64,000 nt of DNA from Chitinophagaceae bacterium (GTDB lineage: Bacteria > Bacteroidota > Bacteroidia > Chitinophagales > Chitinophagaceae). The translations under genes were made by a program, and so were the position numbers. Below are positions 41,114 through 52,143 of this stretch, in pieces. The notes under the pieces are model-generated. The model did no database searches. It was given only the letters and a program-made list of their open reading frames with translations, and had not been told where the DNA came from. The DNA lies in the NCBI GenBank assembly GCA_947456805.1, contig CANGTN010000004.1, positions 1 through 64,000 of the forward strand, given 5' to 3'. The stretch's first letter is position 1. The number at the start of each line of letters is the position of its first letter.

Positions 41114-41920
41114 ATGAAGAAGTTTCTATTTTTTATTTTCACAATTTCCAATTTTATTATTGCTCAATCTCAAACTGCTGATTCTATAATCAATCGTTTT
41201 ATCGAAGCAAATGGCGGTAAAGAAAGATTGAATGCTATCAATACTTTACAAGTGCAAAGTGTATTGAATATGGAACAAATGGGAATGTCTATCAACATTA
41301 CAAGCATTAAACAAAAAAATAAATTATTTCGTATTCAAAGCAGCAATCCAATGGCTAGCGAGGACAGTTATACTTGCATTACAGATACCGCCGGTTATAG
41401 CTACACTCCTGCAATCAATAGCCCAATGGGAAGTATTGATGCTGCACTTATCAAATTCACTCCCGCAGAATTAGCTGAGCAACAATATCAAACGGATTGC
41501 TCAGGGTTCTTTGCGCAATTGGTTGATTATGCTGCAAAGGGCTGTATTGCTACATTTGCGGGCACTGAAAAAGTTGCTGATATCGTTTGTGATAAAGTAA
41601 AATTGAAAACAAAATCAGGGCAGGAAATGGTTTATTTCATTTCTCAATTAAACGGGCAAGTAAGAAGACTTCAAGTTTCTGCGCCTGTAGCAATGGAAAT
41701 GATGGGTCTATCTGGAATGATGAAAGCATTTGGTGGCGGAGGCGGCGGAAGAATGGGCGATAGAAAACTTGATATTGATTATGAAAAATATAAATTGTTT
41801 GATGGATTCCCTTTTCCTACAAGACAAAGTATTTCATTAGGGCCTATGCAAGTGGTGATTGAAAATAGTGGTTTCAAAGTAAATCAAACCATAGATCCTA
41901 AATGGTACAAGGTGAAATAA
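41114..41920 (+). CDS. Exported protein, LolA/LolB-like outer-membrane lipoprotein-sorting fold (tentative)
   Basis: Signal peptide; ADSIINRFIEANGGKERLNAINTLQVQSVLNMEQMGM N-terminal pattern. Confidence 0.6.
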   Translation: MKKFLFFIFTISNFIIAQSQTADSIINRFIEANGGKERLNAINTLQVQSVLNMEQMGMSINITSIKQKNKLFRIQSSNPMASEDSYTCITDTAGYSYTPAINSPMGSIDAALIKFTPAELAEQQYQTDCSGFFAQLVDYAAKGCIATFAGTEKVADIVCDKVKLKTKSGQEMVYFISQLNGQVRRLQVSAPVAMEMMGLSGMMKAFGGGGGGRMGDRKLDIDYEKYKLFDGFPFPTRQSISLGPMQVVIENSGFKVNQTIDPKWYKVK

Positions 41921-41989
41921 TACAAGGTTAACAAAGACAAATTTTTTCTTAGATTTTCTTTTACTGATTACTATCTTTATATAAATGAT

Positions 41990-44380
41990 TTGCTTTGTAT
42001 GAAGAAAATAATAAGTACATCCATAGGTTTTTTTTGTCTGCTCTCAATTTTATTTGCACAAAAGAATTCTAGTAATTTAATTGACAAAATTAGCTATCAG
42101 CAAAACAATGGCAGTTGGAATTTTACTGCAATCAACCAAAATATTATTAAGGCTACTTTTCAACCAAAGCAGTATTCATCCAATGAAAATATTAGCGATG
42201 CTGTTTTGCTCAAACCATTGCCAAATGTGCATTTCAGGCAATCAATTGTTTCCATAAATGATACGATTACAATTGGTACAGATAACCCAATTCGTATTGC
42301 TTACTATGAAAATAAAGATGGTTATCGGGGATTTAGTTTTCAATTAAAAGAACATGAAAAAATTTTTGGTGGCGGAGAAAGAGCGTTGCCTTTAAACAGA
42401 AGAGGCTACCAATTCAATCTTTACAACAATCCATGGTATGGCTATGGAAATGGGGCTGATAATTTAAATTATTCTGTACCGTTTTTTACATCAAGCAATG
42501 GATATGGTTTATACTTTGATAATCCGAGCAAAGGATTAGCAGACATTGGTAAAACCAATGCTAATTTTTTGAATGTTGCATTTGTTAGTGGTGAATTAAC
42601 CATGTATTTAATAATTGGAAAAAAGTATCCGGAAATCTTACAATCTTACCATCAATTAACCGGTACACAACCCTTGCCCCCACGATGGGCAATGGGAAAT
42701 TTAATGAGCCGATTTGGTTACAGCAGCGAGCAGCAAGCAATTGAAATTGCTTCAGAAATGAAGTCGGAAAAAGTTCCTGTAGATGCAATCATCTTTGATT
42801 TATTTTGGTTTGGCGATAGCATCAAAGGCACATTGGGAAATTTAGATTGGGTTAATCATACTGCCTGGCCCAATCCCAAAAAAATGATTGGCGATTTTAA
42901 AAAAGAAGGTATTCAGACAATATTGATTACGGAACCTTTTGTTGTAAAAAACACTGTAAACTATAATGAAGCTCAACCCTATTTTTCAGTAGATAAACAA
43001 CGAAATCCATACATTCTTACAGATTTTTATTTTGGCAATGGCGGTTTGATTGATATCTTCAGAAAAGATGCCCAACAATGGTTTTGGAAGAAACATATTA
43101 CACAAATGAACAATGGTGTAGAGGGTTGGTGGGGCGATTTGGGCGAACCAGAAAAACATCCTTCCAATTTGTATCATAATTTAAATGATTTGGGTTTTAA
43201 GCGTTTGTTTGCAGCAGATGAAGTACACAATTTGTATGGGCATACTTGGACAAAAATGCTATTCAATAATTTTGCAAAAGATTATCCCAACAAGAGATTA
43301 TTCAGTTTAAACAGAAGTGGTTTTGCTGGCACACAACGCTTCAGTATTTTTCCATGGACAGGAGATGTGAGTAGAAGTTGGAGTGGGTTACAGGCACAAT
43401 TGCCAATTTTGTTGGGTATGAGCATGAGCGGAATCCCTTATGTACACAGCGATGCAGGCGGATTTGCCGGTGGCGAAGCAGATATTGAATTGTATATAAG
43501 ATGGTTGCAAATGGCTGCATTCACGCCAATCTTTCGTCCGCATGGAACTGCTTTGTATGAAAAAGATTACAACGCATTCAGCTTTCCAAGTGAAGCAGCT
43601 TTGATAAAAAATCCTTACAAACAATATGCAAAAAAAGCAATTGATTTACGTTACCAATTGATGCCTTACAATTATACATTGGCTTACGAACAAACTAAAT
43701 CGGGCAAGCCTTTAATGAGTCCTTTGTATTACCAATATCACAATGATACAACTGTTTATAATATTGGTGATGAATATTGCTGGGGCGAAAAAATTATTGT
43801 TGCACCTATTATTCAAAAAAACACCAATGCCCGAAATGTTTGGATACCAAAATCAGGTGCCTATAAATTTGGAACAAGTATTTATTTAAAAGAAGGTATG
43901 ATTCTAGACAGCGCTTCAATTGACAACCAGTTGTTGTATGTGCCTCAGGGTAGTATTATTCCAACACAAAAAGTAATTGAAGGAGCAAATTCAAATGCTT
44001 ACAAAAATCATGTAATTCAATGGCAATATTATGTTTCTAAAAACAATAAAGTTGCCAATAAAACCAGCTTCACTTTATACGAAGATGATGGCAGTAATAA
44101 AAACAGTATTGCAGAAAAAAAATATGAGTTGATTACATTAACTGCTTTGCCACAAAAAGATGGATATGTATTTAAAATAAGCAGTAATGGCGGTACTTTC
44201 AAAGGAAAGCAATTAAACAGAAAAATGGACATCAAAATATTTGGTTGTCCAAAATCCATTACAAAATTTTATTTAAATGGCAATAAAAATGCTTGTTCAA
44301 CTAAAGTTTCAAAATCAGATGCTTCTATCAATATTTCATTTGATTTTGATGGCAAGCCATTAACTATTTATGCACGATAA
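41990..44380 (+). CDS. Glycoside hydrolase family 31 (alpha-glucosidase-like), secreted
   Basis: FGGGERALPLNRRG, PPRWAMGNLMSRFGYSS, GWWGDLGEPE catalytic region, FPWTGDVSRSWSGLQAQLPILLGMSMSGIPYVHSDAGGF. Confidence 0.94.
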   Translation: MLCMKKIISTSIGFFCLLSILFAQKNSSNLIDKISYQQNNGSWNFTAINQNIIKATFQPKQYSSNENISDAVLLKPLPNVHFRQSIVSINDTITIGTDNPIRIAYYENKDGYRGFSFQLKEHEKIFGGGERALPLNRRGYQFNLYNNPWYGYGNGADNLNYSVPFFTSSNGYGLYFDNPSKGLADIGKTNANFLNVAFVSGELTMYLIIGKKYPEILQSYHQLTGTQPLPPRWAMGNLMSRFGYSSEQQAIEIASEMKSEKVPVDAIIFDLFWFGDSIKGTLGNLDWVNHTAWPNPKKMIGDFKKEGIQTILITEPFVVKNTVNYNEAQPYFSVDKQRNPYILTDFYFGNGGLIDIFRKDAQQWFWKKHITQMNNGVEGWWGDLGEPEKHPSNLYHNLNDLGFKRLFAADEVHNLYGHTWTKMLFNNFAKDYPNKRLFSLNRSGFAGTQRFSIFPWTGDVSRSWSGLQAQLPILLGMSMSGIPYVHSDAGGFAGGEADIELYIRWLQMAAFTPIFRPHGTALYEKDYNAFSFPSEAALIKNPYKQYAKKAIDLRYQLMPYNYTLAYEQTKSGKPLMSPLYYQYHNDTTVYNIGDEYCWGEKIIVAPIIQKNTNARNVWIPKSGAYKFGTSIYLKEGMILDSASIDNQLLYVPQGSIIPTQKVIEGANSNAYKNHVIQWQYYVSKNNKVANKTSFTLYEDDGSNKNSIAEKKYELITLTALPQKDGYVFKISSNGGTFKGKQLNRKMDIKIFGCPKSITKFYLNGNKNACSTKVSKSDASINISFDFDGKPLTIYAR

Positions 44381-44492
44381 AATATTGGTCAATTTTAAAA
44401 ATGAAATTTTACCTAATCATCAGTAACTAAATATTTCTCTATTAGTAATTATCTACCTTATATAATTTCTACCTTTACGTATAATTTTTTTT

Positions 44493-46634
44493 ATGGAAAG
44501 AATTGAATTTAAGGTAGAAGGAATGCATTGTTCGAATTGTGCATTAACCATTGAAAAATATCTTTCTAAAGAACATTTACAAAATATTAAAGTCAATTTT
44601 GTAACAGGCGATATTAGTTTTGATTCCAATTCACATTTAAATATTGAAGCAATTAAAACAGGCTTAAAAAGCATTGGATATCCTGTATTATCAAGCGTTT
44701 CAAATAGTATAACAACAGAAAAAAAATCCTGGAACTTTCAATCATTTTTAAAAAGTAAAATTCAGTTACTCATAGTTTCTGCAATCTTTACGATTCCACT
44801 TTCATTACACATGTTTGGTTTGCATTTTCATGTATTAATGAATCCATTTGTACAACTTGGTTTTGCGTTACCTGTTTATTTAATCGGATTGAGTTTTTTT
44901 GGCGCAAGTGGCATCAGGAGTATTTGGAAAGGCATTCCTAATATGAATGTGCTTATTACGCTGGGAAGCACGGCAGCAATGGGTTACAGCATTTACGGAA
45001 TTGCAATTGGCAGAGCTGAGGATTTTATGTTTTTTGAAACAGCAGCTACTGCCATTACATTTATTTTATTGGGAAATGTGATTGAAGACAGAAGTATTCG
45101 CCAAACACAAAAAGCATTGCAACAATTAGCTAAATCACAGAAGGTGATAGCGAATATGATTGCGTTTGACAACAACCATCAAGAAGAAATTTTTGAAGTT
45201 GAAAATACTATTTTACGAGTAGGTGATTTAGTATTGATTAAAACGGGCGAACAAGTGCCAATGGATTGTAAAATTTTATGGGGCGATGCAAGTGTAAATG
45301 AAGCAATCATTACCGGTGAAAGTATTCCTGTTCAAAAACAAATGAAAGATTTTTTAATCGGCGGAAGTATTGTTGAATCCGGAACTGTGAAAGCACAAAT
45401 TACCGCTGTAGGAAATGAAACAGTATTGAGCAACATTTTAAAAATGGTATTGAATGCACAAACTGAAAAGCCTCCTATTCAACAAATGGCAGATAAAATC
45501 AGTGCTATTTTTGTTCCGGCTGTTATTGCTATCGCATTGATTACATTAGGTATTAACTATTGGTTTGCACATCAAACATTCAGCGAAAGTTTATTGCGAA
45601 GTATTGCAGTTTTGGTAATCTCTTGTCCATGTGCAATGGGCTTAGCTACTCCGGCCGCAATTGCAGTAGGATTAGGGCGTGCAGCAAAAAGCGGTGTGTT
45701 GTTTAAGAATGCAAAAAGTCTGGAGATTTTTAAAAATATTAAGCAAGTTGTTTTTGATAAAACCGGCACATTAACTACAGGGAAATTTCAAATCGGCAAT
45801 TATAAAAATTTAATTGTTGATGAAGCAGAATTTAAACGAATTGTATTTTCCCTTGAAAAATATTCCAATCATCCAATAGGGAAATGTATTGCAACTGAAT
45901 GGAAATCAAATAATGAAATCAGGTGGACAAAAATTGAAGAATTAAAAGGCTTAGGAATAAAAGCAAGTGATAAAGATGGCAATGAATTTATTGCTGGTTC
46001 TTATCAAATTGCTACATCTGTTACAACAGAACAAGGACATAATATTTATGTACTCAAAAACAACCAACTACTTGGCTGGATAGATGTTGCAGATACTATC
46101 AGACCTGAGGCCAAGCAAGTGATTCAATCATTACATTCAGCAGGTATTCATACAGTTTTATTAAGTGGCGATCATAAAGCGAATTGCGATAAAGTAGCGA
46201 ATGAATTGGGTATTACAGAATTTTATTTTGAACAAACGCCACAACAAAAATTAAATACGATTGCAAGACTCAATCAAACGATTCCAACAGCAATGGTAGG
46301 TGACGGGATCAATGATGCACCGGCACTTGCAAAAGCAACTGTTGGTATTTCTTTAAGTGATGCTACACAAATTGCGGTTCAATCTTCTCAAGTTGTTTTA
46401 ATGAGTCATGGTTTGCAACATTTACCCCATGCATTAGGAATTGGAAAACATACTTACTTAACCATCAAACAAAATTTATTTTGGGCATTGGCTTATAATA
46501 TCATTGCAATTCCTGTTGCAGCATATGGGTTATTAGGAAAATATGCACCGGCTTATGGTGCACTATTAATGGGTTTAAGTGATGTTGTATTGGTCATTAA
46601 TAGTTTACGTTTAAAATGGAAAAAAGTGTTTTGA
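44493..46634 (+). CDS. Heavy-metal (copper-type) P1B ATPase
   Basis: N-terminal HMA GMHCSNCA, VISCPCAMGLATPAAIAVG (CPC), VFDKTGTLTTG, MVGDGINDAPALAKA. Confidence 0.95.
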   Translation: MERIEFKVEGMHCSNCALTIEKYLSKEHLQNIKVNFVTGDISFDSNSHLNIEAIKTGLKSIGYPVLSSVSNSITTEKKSWNFQSFLKSKIQLLIVSAIFTIPLSLHMFGLHFHVLMNPFVQLGFALPVYLIGLSFFGASGIRSIWKGIPNMNVLITLGSTAAMGYSIYGIAIGRAEDFMFFETAATAITFILLGNVIEDRSIRQTQKALQQLAKSQKVIANMIAFDNNHQEEIFEVENTILRVGDLVLIKTGEQVPMDCKILWGDASVNEAIITGESIPVQKQMKDFLIGGSIVESGTVKAQITAVGNETVLSNILKMVLNAQTEKPPIQQMADKISAIFVPAVIAIALITLGINYWFAHQTFSESLLRSIAVLVISCPCAMGLATPAAIAVGLGRAAKSGVLFKNAKSLEIFKNIKQVVFDKTGTLTTGKFQIGNYKNLIVDEAEFKRIVFSLEKYSNHPIGKCIATEWKSNNEIRWTKIEELKGLGIKASDKDGNEFIAGSYQIATSVTTEQGHNIYVLKNNQLLGWIDVADTIRPEAKQVIQSLHSAGIHTVLLSGDHKANCDKVANELGITEFYFEQTPQQKLNTIARLNQTIPTAMVGDGINDAPALAKATVGISLSDATQIAVQSSQVVLMSHGLQHLPHALGIGKHTYLTIKQNLFWALAYNIIAIPVAAYGLLGKYAPAYGALLMGLSDVVLVINSLRLKWKKVF

Positions 46635-46701
46635 TTTATTTTTCAATAAAATAAATTTTATCAAAAATGCCAATTCGAAACAAACCTAATTATCTTGTAA
46701 A

Positions 46702-48609
46702 GTGATGATCAAACCGAAACAAATACTACATCAATATTGGAGTCATGCTTCTTTCAAAGGTGAACAGGAGAAAATTATTCAATCGGTTTTAGATGGTAAT
46801 GATACACTTGCATTGTTACCTACAGGCGGAGGAAAATCAATCTGTTTTCAAATTCCTGCTTTACTCAAAGATGGATTGTGTTTGGTTATTTCTCCTTTGA
46901 TTGCTTTGATGAAAGATCAAGTTGAAAATTTATCTAAAAAAAATATTCCAGCTGCTGCATTGTACAGTGGACTTACCTATTTTGAATTAAAAATTACTTT
47001 ACAGAAAGCAGTATCAGGTCAATATAAATTTTTATATGTATCTCCTGAAAGAATTGAAACAGGTATCTTTCAAGAGTTTTTAGCTGATTTAAATATCACC
47101 TTGATAGCAGTTGATGAGGCACATTGTATCAGCCAGTGGGGTTATGATTTTCGTCCACCTTATTTACGAATTGCAAAATTAAGAGAGGTATTGGATAACG
47201 TTCCAATCATTGCACTAACAGCTTCTGCAACACCTTTGGTACAAACCGATATTGTTGAAAAATTAAAATTAAAACAACCTTCTGTTTTTCGTCAGTCATA
47301 TGAAAAACTACATGTTTCTTATTCTGTTTTTAAGGTAGATAGTAAGATTAATAAATTACTTGCCATTCTTAAAAATGTACCTGGAAGTAGTATTGTTTAT
47401 TGCAGCAGTAGAAAAGAGACAAAACAAGTTGCGCAACTGTTACAACTCGAAAATATTAATACAGATTTTTATCATGCAGGCCTTACCCAAGACGAACGTA
47501 ACACCAAACAAAACGACTGGCTACAAAATAAAATTCGGGTGATGGTTTGTACCAATGCATTTGGTATGGGTATAGATAAACCTGATGTAAAAACAGTGAT
47601 TCATTACAATATCCCTGATTGTTTGGAAAACTATTATCAGGAGGCAGGAAGAGCAGGAAGAGATGGGAATAAAGCTTATGCTGTTTTGTTGTTTCAACAT
47701 AAAGATGAACAACAATTATTAAATTTGCCGAATGAAAAATTTCCGCCGCTTGATGTGATTAAGCAGGTTTATCAGGCAATTGCAGATTATCTTCAAATAC
47801 CTGTAGGTATTGGTCAGAGCAACTATTATGATTTCGATATCATTGAATTCAGCAAAAATTTTAACCTTGATGTACACCTTGTTATTAATATATTGAAAAT
47901 ACTGGAAAAAGAAGGACATCTGTCTTTTACTGAAAGTATTTTCTTGCCTTCTCAAATACAGTTTATTGTAGATAAAACGATTATCAATAATGTAGAAAAT
48001 ACTTATCCGAATCTTGATCTTGTTATGAAAACATTATTAAGAACTTATGAAGGAATTTATGAAAACAGAGTTTCTGTAAATGAAAAATTAATTGCGAAAA
48101 TTGTGCATTTGCCTTATGAAAAAGTATATGCCGACTTAAATGCATTACAACACTATGGCATCATTGAATATTTACCACAAAAAGAAACGCCACAGGTTTA
48201 CTTTATTTATAATAGGGCCTCTGCAAGACATCTTGCTTTTAACACAGCAAATTATAGTGAACGAAAAAAATTATATCAGGAGCGAATATCAATCATGCAT
48301 GGATATCTGACTTTACAACATCAATGCAGAAGCCAATATATATCAGCATATTTTGGAGATGAATCGGTAAAAGCCTGTGGTTCCTGTGATAATTGTTTGC
48401 AATTAAAATCAAGTATTTTAGATGAAACCGAATTTAAAAAAATTGAAGCAACGCTGTTGAATTTTATTACCAATAATTCATTTACAGTAAAAGAATTATT
48501 GCATGCATCGAAAGGAATTAAACAGGATAAATTTTGGAAAGTTTTTCAATTTTTACAGGCAGAAAGAAAAGTAGTGGTTAATGATCTGGGATCTGTAGAA
48601 TTGGGATAA
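46702..48609 (+). CDS. recQ: ATP-dependent DNA helicase RecQ
   Basis: LLPTGGGKSICFQIPAL, VDEAHCISQWGYDFRPPYLRI, FGMGIDKPDVKTVIHYNIP, QEAGRAGRDG, zinc-binding CRSQYISAYFGDESVKACGSCDNC. Confidence 0.97.
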   Translation: MMIKPKQILHQYWSHASFKGEQEKIIQSVLDGNDTLALLPTGGGKSICFQIPALLKDGLCLVISPLIALMKDQVENLSKKNIPAAALYSGLTYFELKITLQKAVSGQYKFLYVSPERIETGIFQEFLADLNITLIAVDEAHCISQWGYDFRPPYLRIAKLREVLDNVPIIALTASATPLVQTDIVEKLKLKQPSVFRQSYEKLHVSYSVFKVDSKINKLLAILKNVPGSSIVYCSSRKETKQVAQLLQLENINTDFYHAGLTQDERNTKQNDWLQNKIRVMVCTNAFGMGIDKPDVKTVIHYNIPDCLENYYQEAGRAGRDGNKAYAVLLFQHKDEQQLLNLPNEKFPPLDVIKQVYQAIADYLQIPVGIGQSNYYDFDIIEFSKNFNLDVHLVINILKILEKEGHLSFTESIFLPSQIQFIVDKTIINNVENTYPNLDLVMKTLLRTYEGIYENRVSVNEKLIAKIVHLPYEKVYADLNALQHYGIIEYLPQKETPQVYFIYNRASARHLAFNTANYSERKKLYQERISIMHGYLTLQHQCRSQYISAYFGDESVKACGSCDNCLQLKSSILDETEFKKIEATLLNFITNNSFTVKELLHASKGIKQDKFWKVFQFLQAERKVVVNDLGSVELG

Positions 48610-48829
48610 TTACAAGCGTATAGAATAATGCTAAAATAAATTGTTAAACAAAAAATCAATTCTCTTTTTTTACTGTCAGATACAATATATTTGAACATCA
48701 CTACTTTTTAATACTGCATATTTGATTTCAAATTCTACTCTTTTTATAATTGACTTGAAAACAACATAAAAATATTTCGTAATTTTTATGTTGAAAATGG
48801 AGCAAAAAATTACTACATAAATTTGTGAT

Positions 48830-50392
48830 ATGAATACAGCTAAGATTGTTTGGGTTGATGATGAAATTGAAAGTTTACAAAGTCAAAAATTATTTTTGGA
48901 GAGTAAGGGTTATGATGTAACCACATTAACGAACGGTTATGATGCAATTGATTTTATCAAAGAAAATATTGTAGATGTTGTATTGTTAGATGAAAGTATG
49001 CCAGGCATTACAGGGTTGGAAACGTTGGCTAAAATGAAAGAAATCAATCAGCAGTTACCGATTGTAATGATTACCAAAAATGAAACGGAAACTTTAATGG
49101 AGGACGCAATTGGCAGTCAGATTACGGATTATTTATTGAAGCCTGTAAATCCCAATCAAGTATTACTGAGCCTTAAAAAAATTATAGATAATAAACGTTT
49201 GGTTGCTGAAAAAACAACTACCAACTATCAACAACAATTCAGAGATTTATTCATGGCTTTGAATGATAACCCCAATTATACAGACTGGATGGATATTTAC
49301 AAAAAATTGGTTTATTGGGAATTGGAAATGGAAAAAAGCGATAGTCCCGAAATGCAGGAAATACTTGCAAGCCAGAAGGCTGAAGCTAATACGGAATTCT
49401 TCAAATTTGTAAGTAGAAATTATGCCAAATGGGTAAATCCAAAATCTTCTGAAGCGCCCATCATGAGTCATAATTTATTACAATATAAAGTATTGCCACA
49501 TGTTGAAAAAGGAACCCCAACATTTTTTATTTTAATAGATAATTTGCGTTACGACCAATGGAAAACCATTCAGCCCATTTTTGCAGAAAGTTTTAGAATA
49601 CTGGAGGAAGAAACTTTTTATTCCATTTTACCAACTGCCACCCAATACAGCAGGAATGCTATTTTCAGTGGATTGATGCCAATAGAAATTGAAAAGCAAT
49701 TCCCAATTCAATGGAAAAATGATGAAGAGGAAGGCGGTAAAAATTTGTTTGAAGAACATTTTTTCAGAGCTCAATTAAAACGCCTAAAAAAGGATGATTT
49801 AAAAATCAGTTATACCAAAGTATTGCACCATCATGACGGTCAAAACTTAGTGAATAACATACACAATATGCTAGGTAATGATTTAAATATTATTGTGTAC
49901 AATTTCGTTGATATGTTAAGCCATGCCCGAACCGAAATGGAGGTATTGAAAGAATTAGCCGGCGATGAAAAAAGTTATAGAAGCGTTACCAAAAGCTGGT
50001 TCGAACATAGTGCACTTCATCAGGCATTGAAAAAAATTACGGATAAAAAAATTAATTTAATTATTGCAACCGATCATGGAACAGTGAGGGTAAAATCACC
50101 TTTTAAAGTAATTGGCGATAAACAAACCACCACTAACTTAAGATATAAACACGGTCGTAATTTACATTATGAAGCAAAAGAAGTACTTGCTTTCAAAGAC
50201 CCACGAGAAGCTGGTTTACCAGTGCCTAATGTAAATTCTGCTTTTATTTTTGCAAAAGAGGATGGATTTTTATGTTACCCCAATAATTACAATCATTACG
50301 TCAATTATTATCGCAATACTTTTCAACATGGTGGTATTAGTTTGGAAGAAATGATTATTCCGGTAATAAGAATGGTTAGTAAAAATTCTTAG
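48830..50392 (+). CDS. porX: PorX-like two-component response regulator with PglZ domain
   Basis: N-terminal receiver KIVWVDDEIESLQSQ...VVLLDESMPGITG; C-terminal PglZ-like FILIDNLRYDQW...LPTATQYSRNAIFSGLMP...IIATDHGTVRV. Confidence 0.92.
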   Translation: MNTAKIVWVDDEIESLQSQKLFLESKGYDVTTLTNGYDAIDFIKENIVDVVLLDESMPGITGLETLAKMKEINQQLPIVMITKNETETLMEDAIGSQITDYLLKPVNPNQVLLSLKKIIDNKRLVAEKTTTNYQQQFRDLFMALNDNPNYTDWMDIYKKLVYWELEMEKSDSPEMQEILASQKAEANTEFFKFVSRNYAKWVNPKSSEAPIMSHNLLQYKVLPHVEKGTPTFFILIDNLRYDQWKTIQPIFAESFRILEEETFYSILPTATQYSRNAIFSGLMPIEIEKQFPIQWKNDEEEGGKNLFEEHFFRAQLKRLKKDDLKISYTKVLHHHDGQNLVNNIHNMLGNDLNIIVYNFVDMLSHARTEMEVLKELAGDEKSYRSVTKSWFEHSALHQALKKITDKKINLIIATDHGTVRVKSPFKVIGDKQTTTNLRYKHGRNLHYEAKEVLAFKDPREAGLPVPNVNSAFIFAKEDGFLCYPNNYNHYVNYYRNTFQHGGISLEEMIIPVIRMVSKNS

Positions 50393-50422
50393 TTCAATTG
50401 TTACTTACTTAAATGTAGTTTT

Positions 50423-50842
50423 GTGATTATGGTGGAGGTAGATACAATACAACATCCGATTATTTTGTTCGATGGCATTTGCAACTATTGCAATAATGCT
50501 GTCAACTTTTCTATTAAATGGAATAAAAATAAAAATCTTCGATTTGCTACTTTACAAAGTGAATTTGCTAAAGAAACATTAGCGAAATACAATATCCACA
50601 GTAATCCAGATTCTATTGTTTTAATAGAAAATGAGACAGTTTATTTTTTCTCAACTGCTGTTTTGAAAATTGCAAAGCACTTGGCATTTCCTATTTCTTT
50701 ATTATCAGTATTCTTAATTGTTCCGCCATTTTTCAGAAATGCAGTTTACAAATGGATTGCAAAAAACCGATACCATTGGTTTGGTAAAAGGGAAACATGC
50801 ATGATTCCTCATTCTGAGACAAAAAAATTCTTTGTTTCTTAA
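50423..50842 (+). CDS. DCC family thiol-disulfide oxidoreductase (DUF393)
   Basis: PIILFDGICNYCNNAVNFSIKWNK (FDG.C..C) and C-terminal WIAKNRYHWFGKRETCMIP. Confidence 0.9.
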   Translation: MIMVEVDTIQHPIILFDGICNYCNNAVNFSIKWNKNKNLRFATLQSEFAKETLAKYNIHSNPDSIVLIENETVYFFSTAVLKIAKHLAFPISLLSVFLIVPPFFRNAVYKWIAKNRYHWFGKRETCMIPHSETKKFFVS

Positions 50843-51021
50843 AATTTAAATTATTGCCTTTTTTGTTATTTCGTTTTTATAATTCTTAGACTATCAATCA
50901 CTTATTGACTACTTTTCATTAGAATAATAATCTTATTCCATAGCTGTGGATAAAACAAAATGCACGGGCTGAAACATAGAAGTAAATTTGGGTAACAAAT
51001 AAAACTGATACCATACACAGC

Positions 51022-51294
51022 ATGAAGTATAATCAAACTACTTTAAATAAATTAGAAGATATTTTAGGAGAAAGTGAGTATACCGTTCGTTATGAAAGAG
51101 GTACTTTTCAAAGTGGCTGGTGCTTGTTGGAAGCCAAGAAAGTTGTAGTGTTGAATAAATTTCTACAAATTGAGGGTCGCATCAATATTTTATTAGAATT
51201 GATCCCCCAGTTGAATGTTGAGTTTGATAAACTGACCTTAGAAAGCCAAAAGTTATACAACCAGGTTTTGTCTGATCGATTACTGACTGCATAG
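51022..51294 (+). CDS. Small protein of unknown function
   Basis: 90 aa intact ORF in a same-strand gene run. Confidence 0.65.
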   Translation: MKYNQTTLNKLEDILGESEYTVRYERGTFQSGWCLLEAKKVVVLNKFLQIEGRINILLELIPQLNVEFDKLTLESQKLYNQVLSDRLLTA

Positions 51295-51340
51295 TTTTCT
51301 ATTTTTTCCGCAATAATTTTTATTTTGTAGTTTTACTATT

Positions 51341-52117
51341 GTGAAACAAACTCCATTAACAATTACTTTTTTAGGTACAGGTACAAGTAGTGGCGTACCT
51401 ATGATTGCCTGTGAATGCGAAGTTTGTACATCTACCGATTCAAAAAATAATCGTTTGCGCAGCAGCATCATGGTTCAATCATCTACCACGACAATTGTAG
51501 TAGATACCACCCCCGATTTCCGTTATCAAATGCTTCGCACAAAAACAAAACATATTGATGCAATTATTTTTACGCATCCGCACAAAGATCATATCGCAGG
51601 GTTAGATGATGTTAAAGCCTTTACTTATTTCAACCATCAAATCATGCCTTTGTATGCCAATGCAATTACCGAAGAAGCATTGCGAAGAGATTATTATTAT
51701 GCATTTACACAAAATAAATATCCCGGTGTACCCGATTTGAAAATATATCCAATTAATGATACAAGTTTCATGATTGGAGATATTACTATTACACCCATAC
51801 ATGTACATCATGCTAAAATGCCAGTATTGGCTTTTCGTTTCGAAAATTTTACTTATATTACAGATGCAAATAAAATTGATGCAGTAGAAAAAGAAAAAAT
51901 TAAGGGCAGTAAATTTATTGTCGTTAATGCTTTGCGAAAAGAAAAACATGTTTCGCATTTTACATTACAAGAAGCAATTGATTTAGCAAATGAATTGGAA
52001 GTGCCCGAAGCTTATTTTACGCATATCAGTCATCAGTTAGGTTTACATGATGCAGTGAATAAGGAATTACCCCACAACATCCAATTGGCATATGATGGAC
52101 TAACAATCAGCACATAA
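51341..52117 (+). CDS. MBL-fold metallo-hydrolase (PhnP-like)
   Basis: ITFLGTGTSSGVPMIACECEVC, DAIIFTHPHKDHIAGLDD; GTG start. Confidence 0.92.
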   Translation: MKQTPLTITFLGTGTSSGVPMIACECEVCTSTDSKNNRLRSSIMVQSSTTTIVVDTTPDFRYQMLRTKTKHIDAIIFTHPHKDHIAGLDDVKAFTYFNHQIMPLYANAITEEALRRDYYYAFTQNKYPGVPDLKIYPINDTSFMIGDITITPIHVHHAKMPVLAFRFENFTYITDANKIDAVEKEKIKGSKFIVVNALRKEKHVSHFTLQEAIDLANELEVPEAYFTHISHQLGLHDAVNKELPHNIQLAYDGLTIST

Positions 52118-52143
52118 TTTATTAGCCACCAACTTAAAAAAGT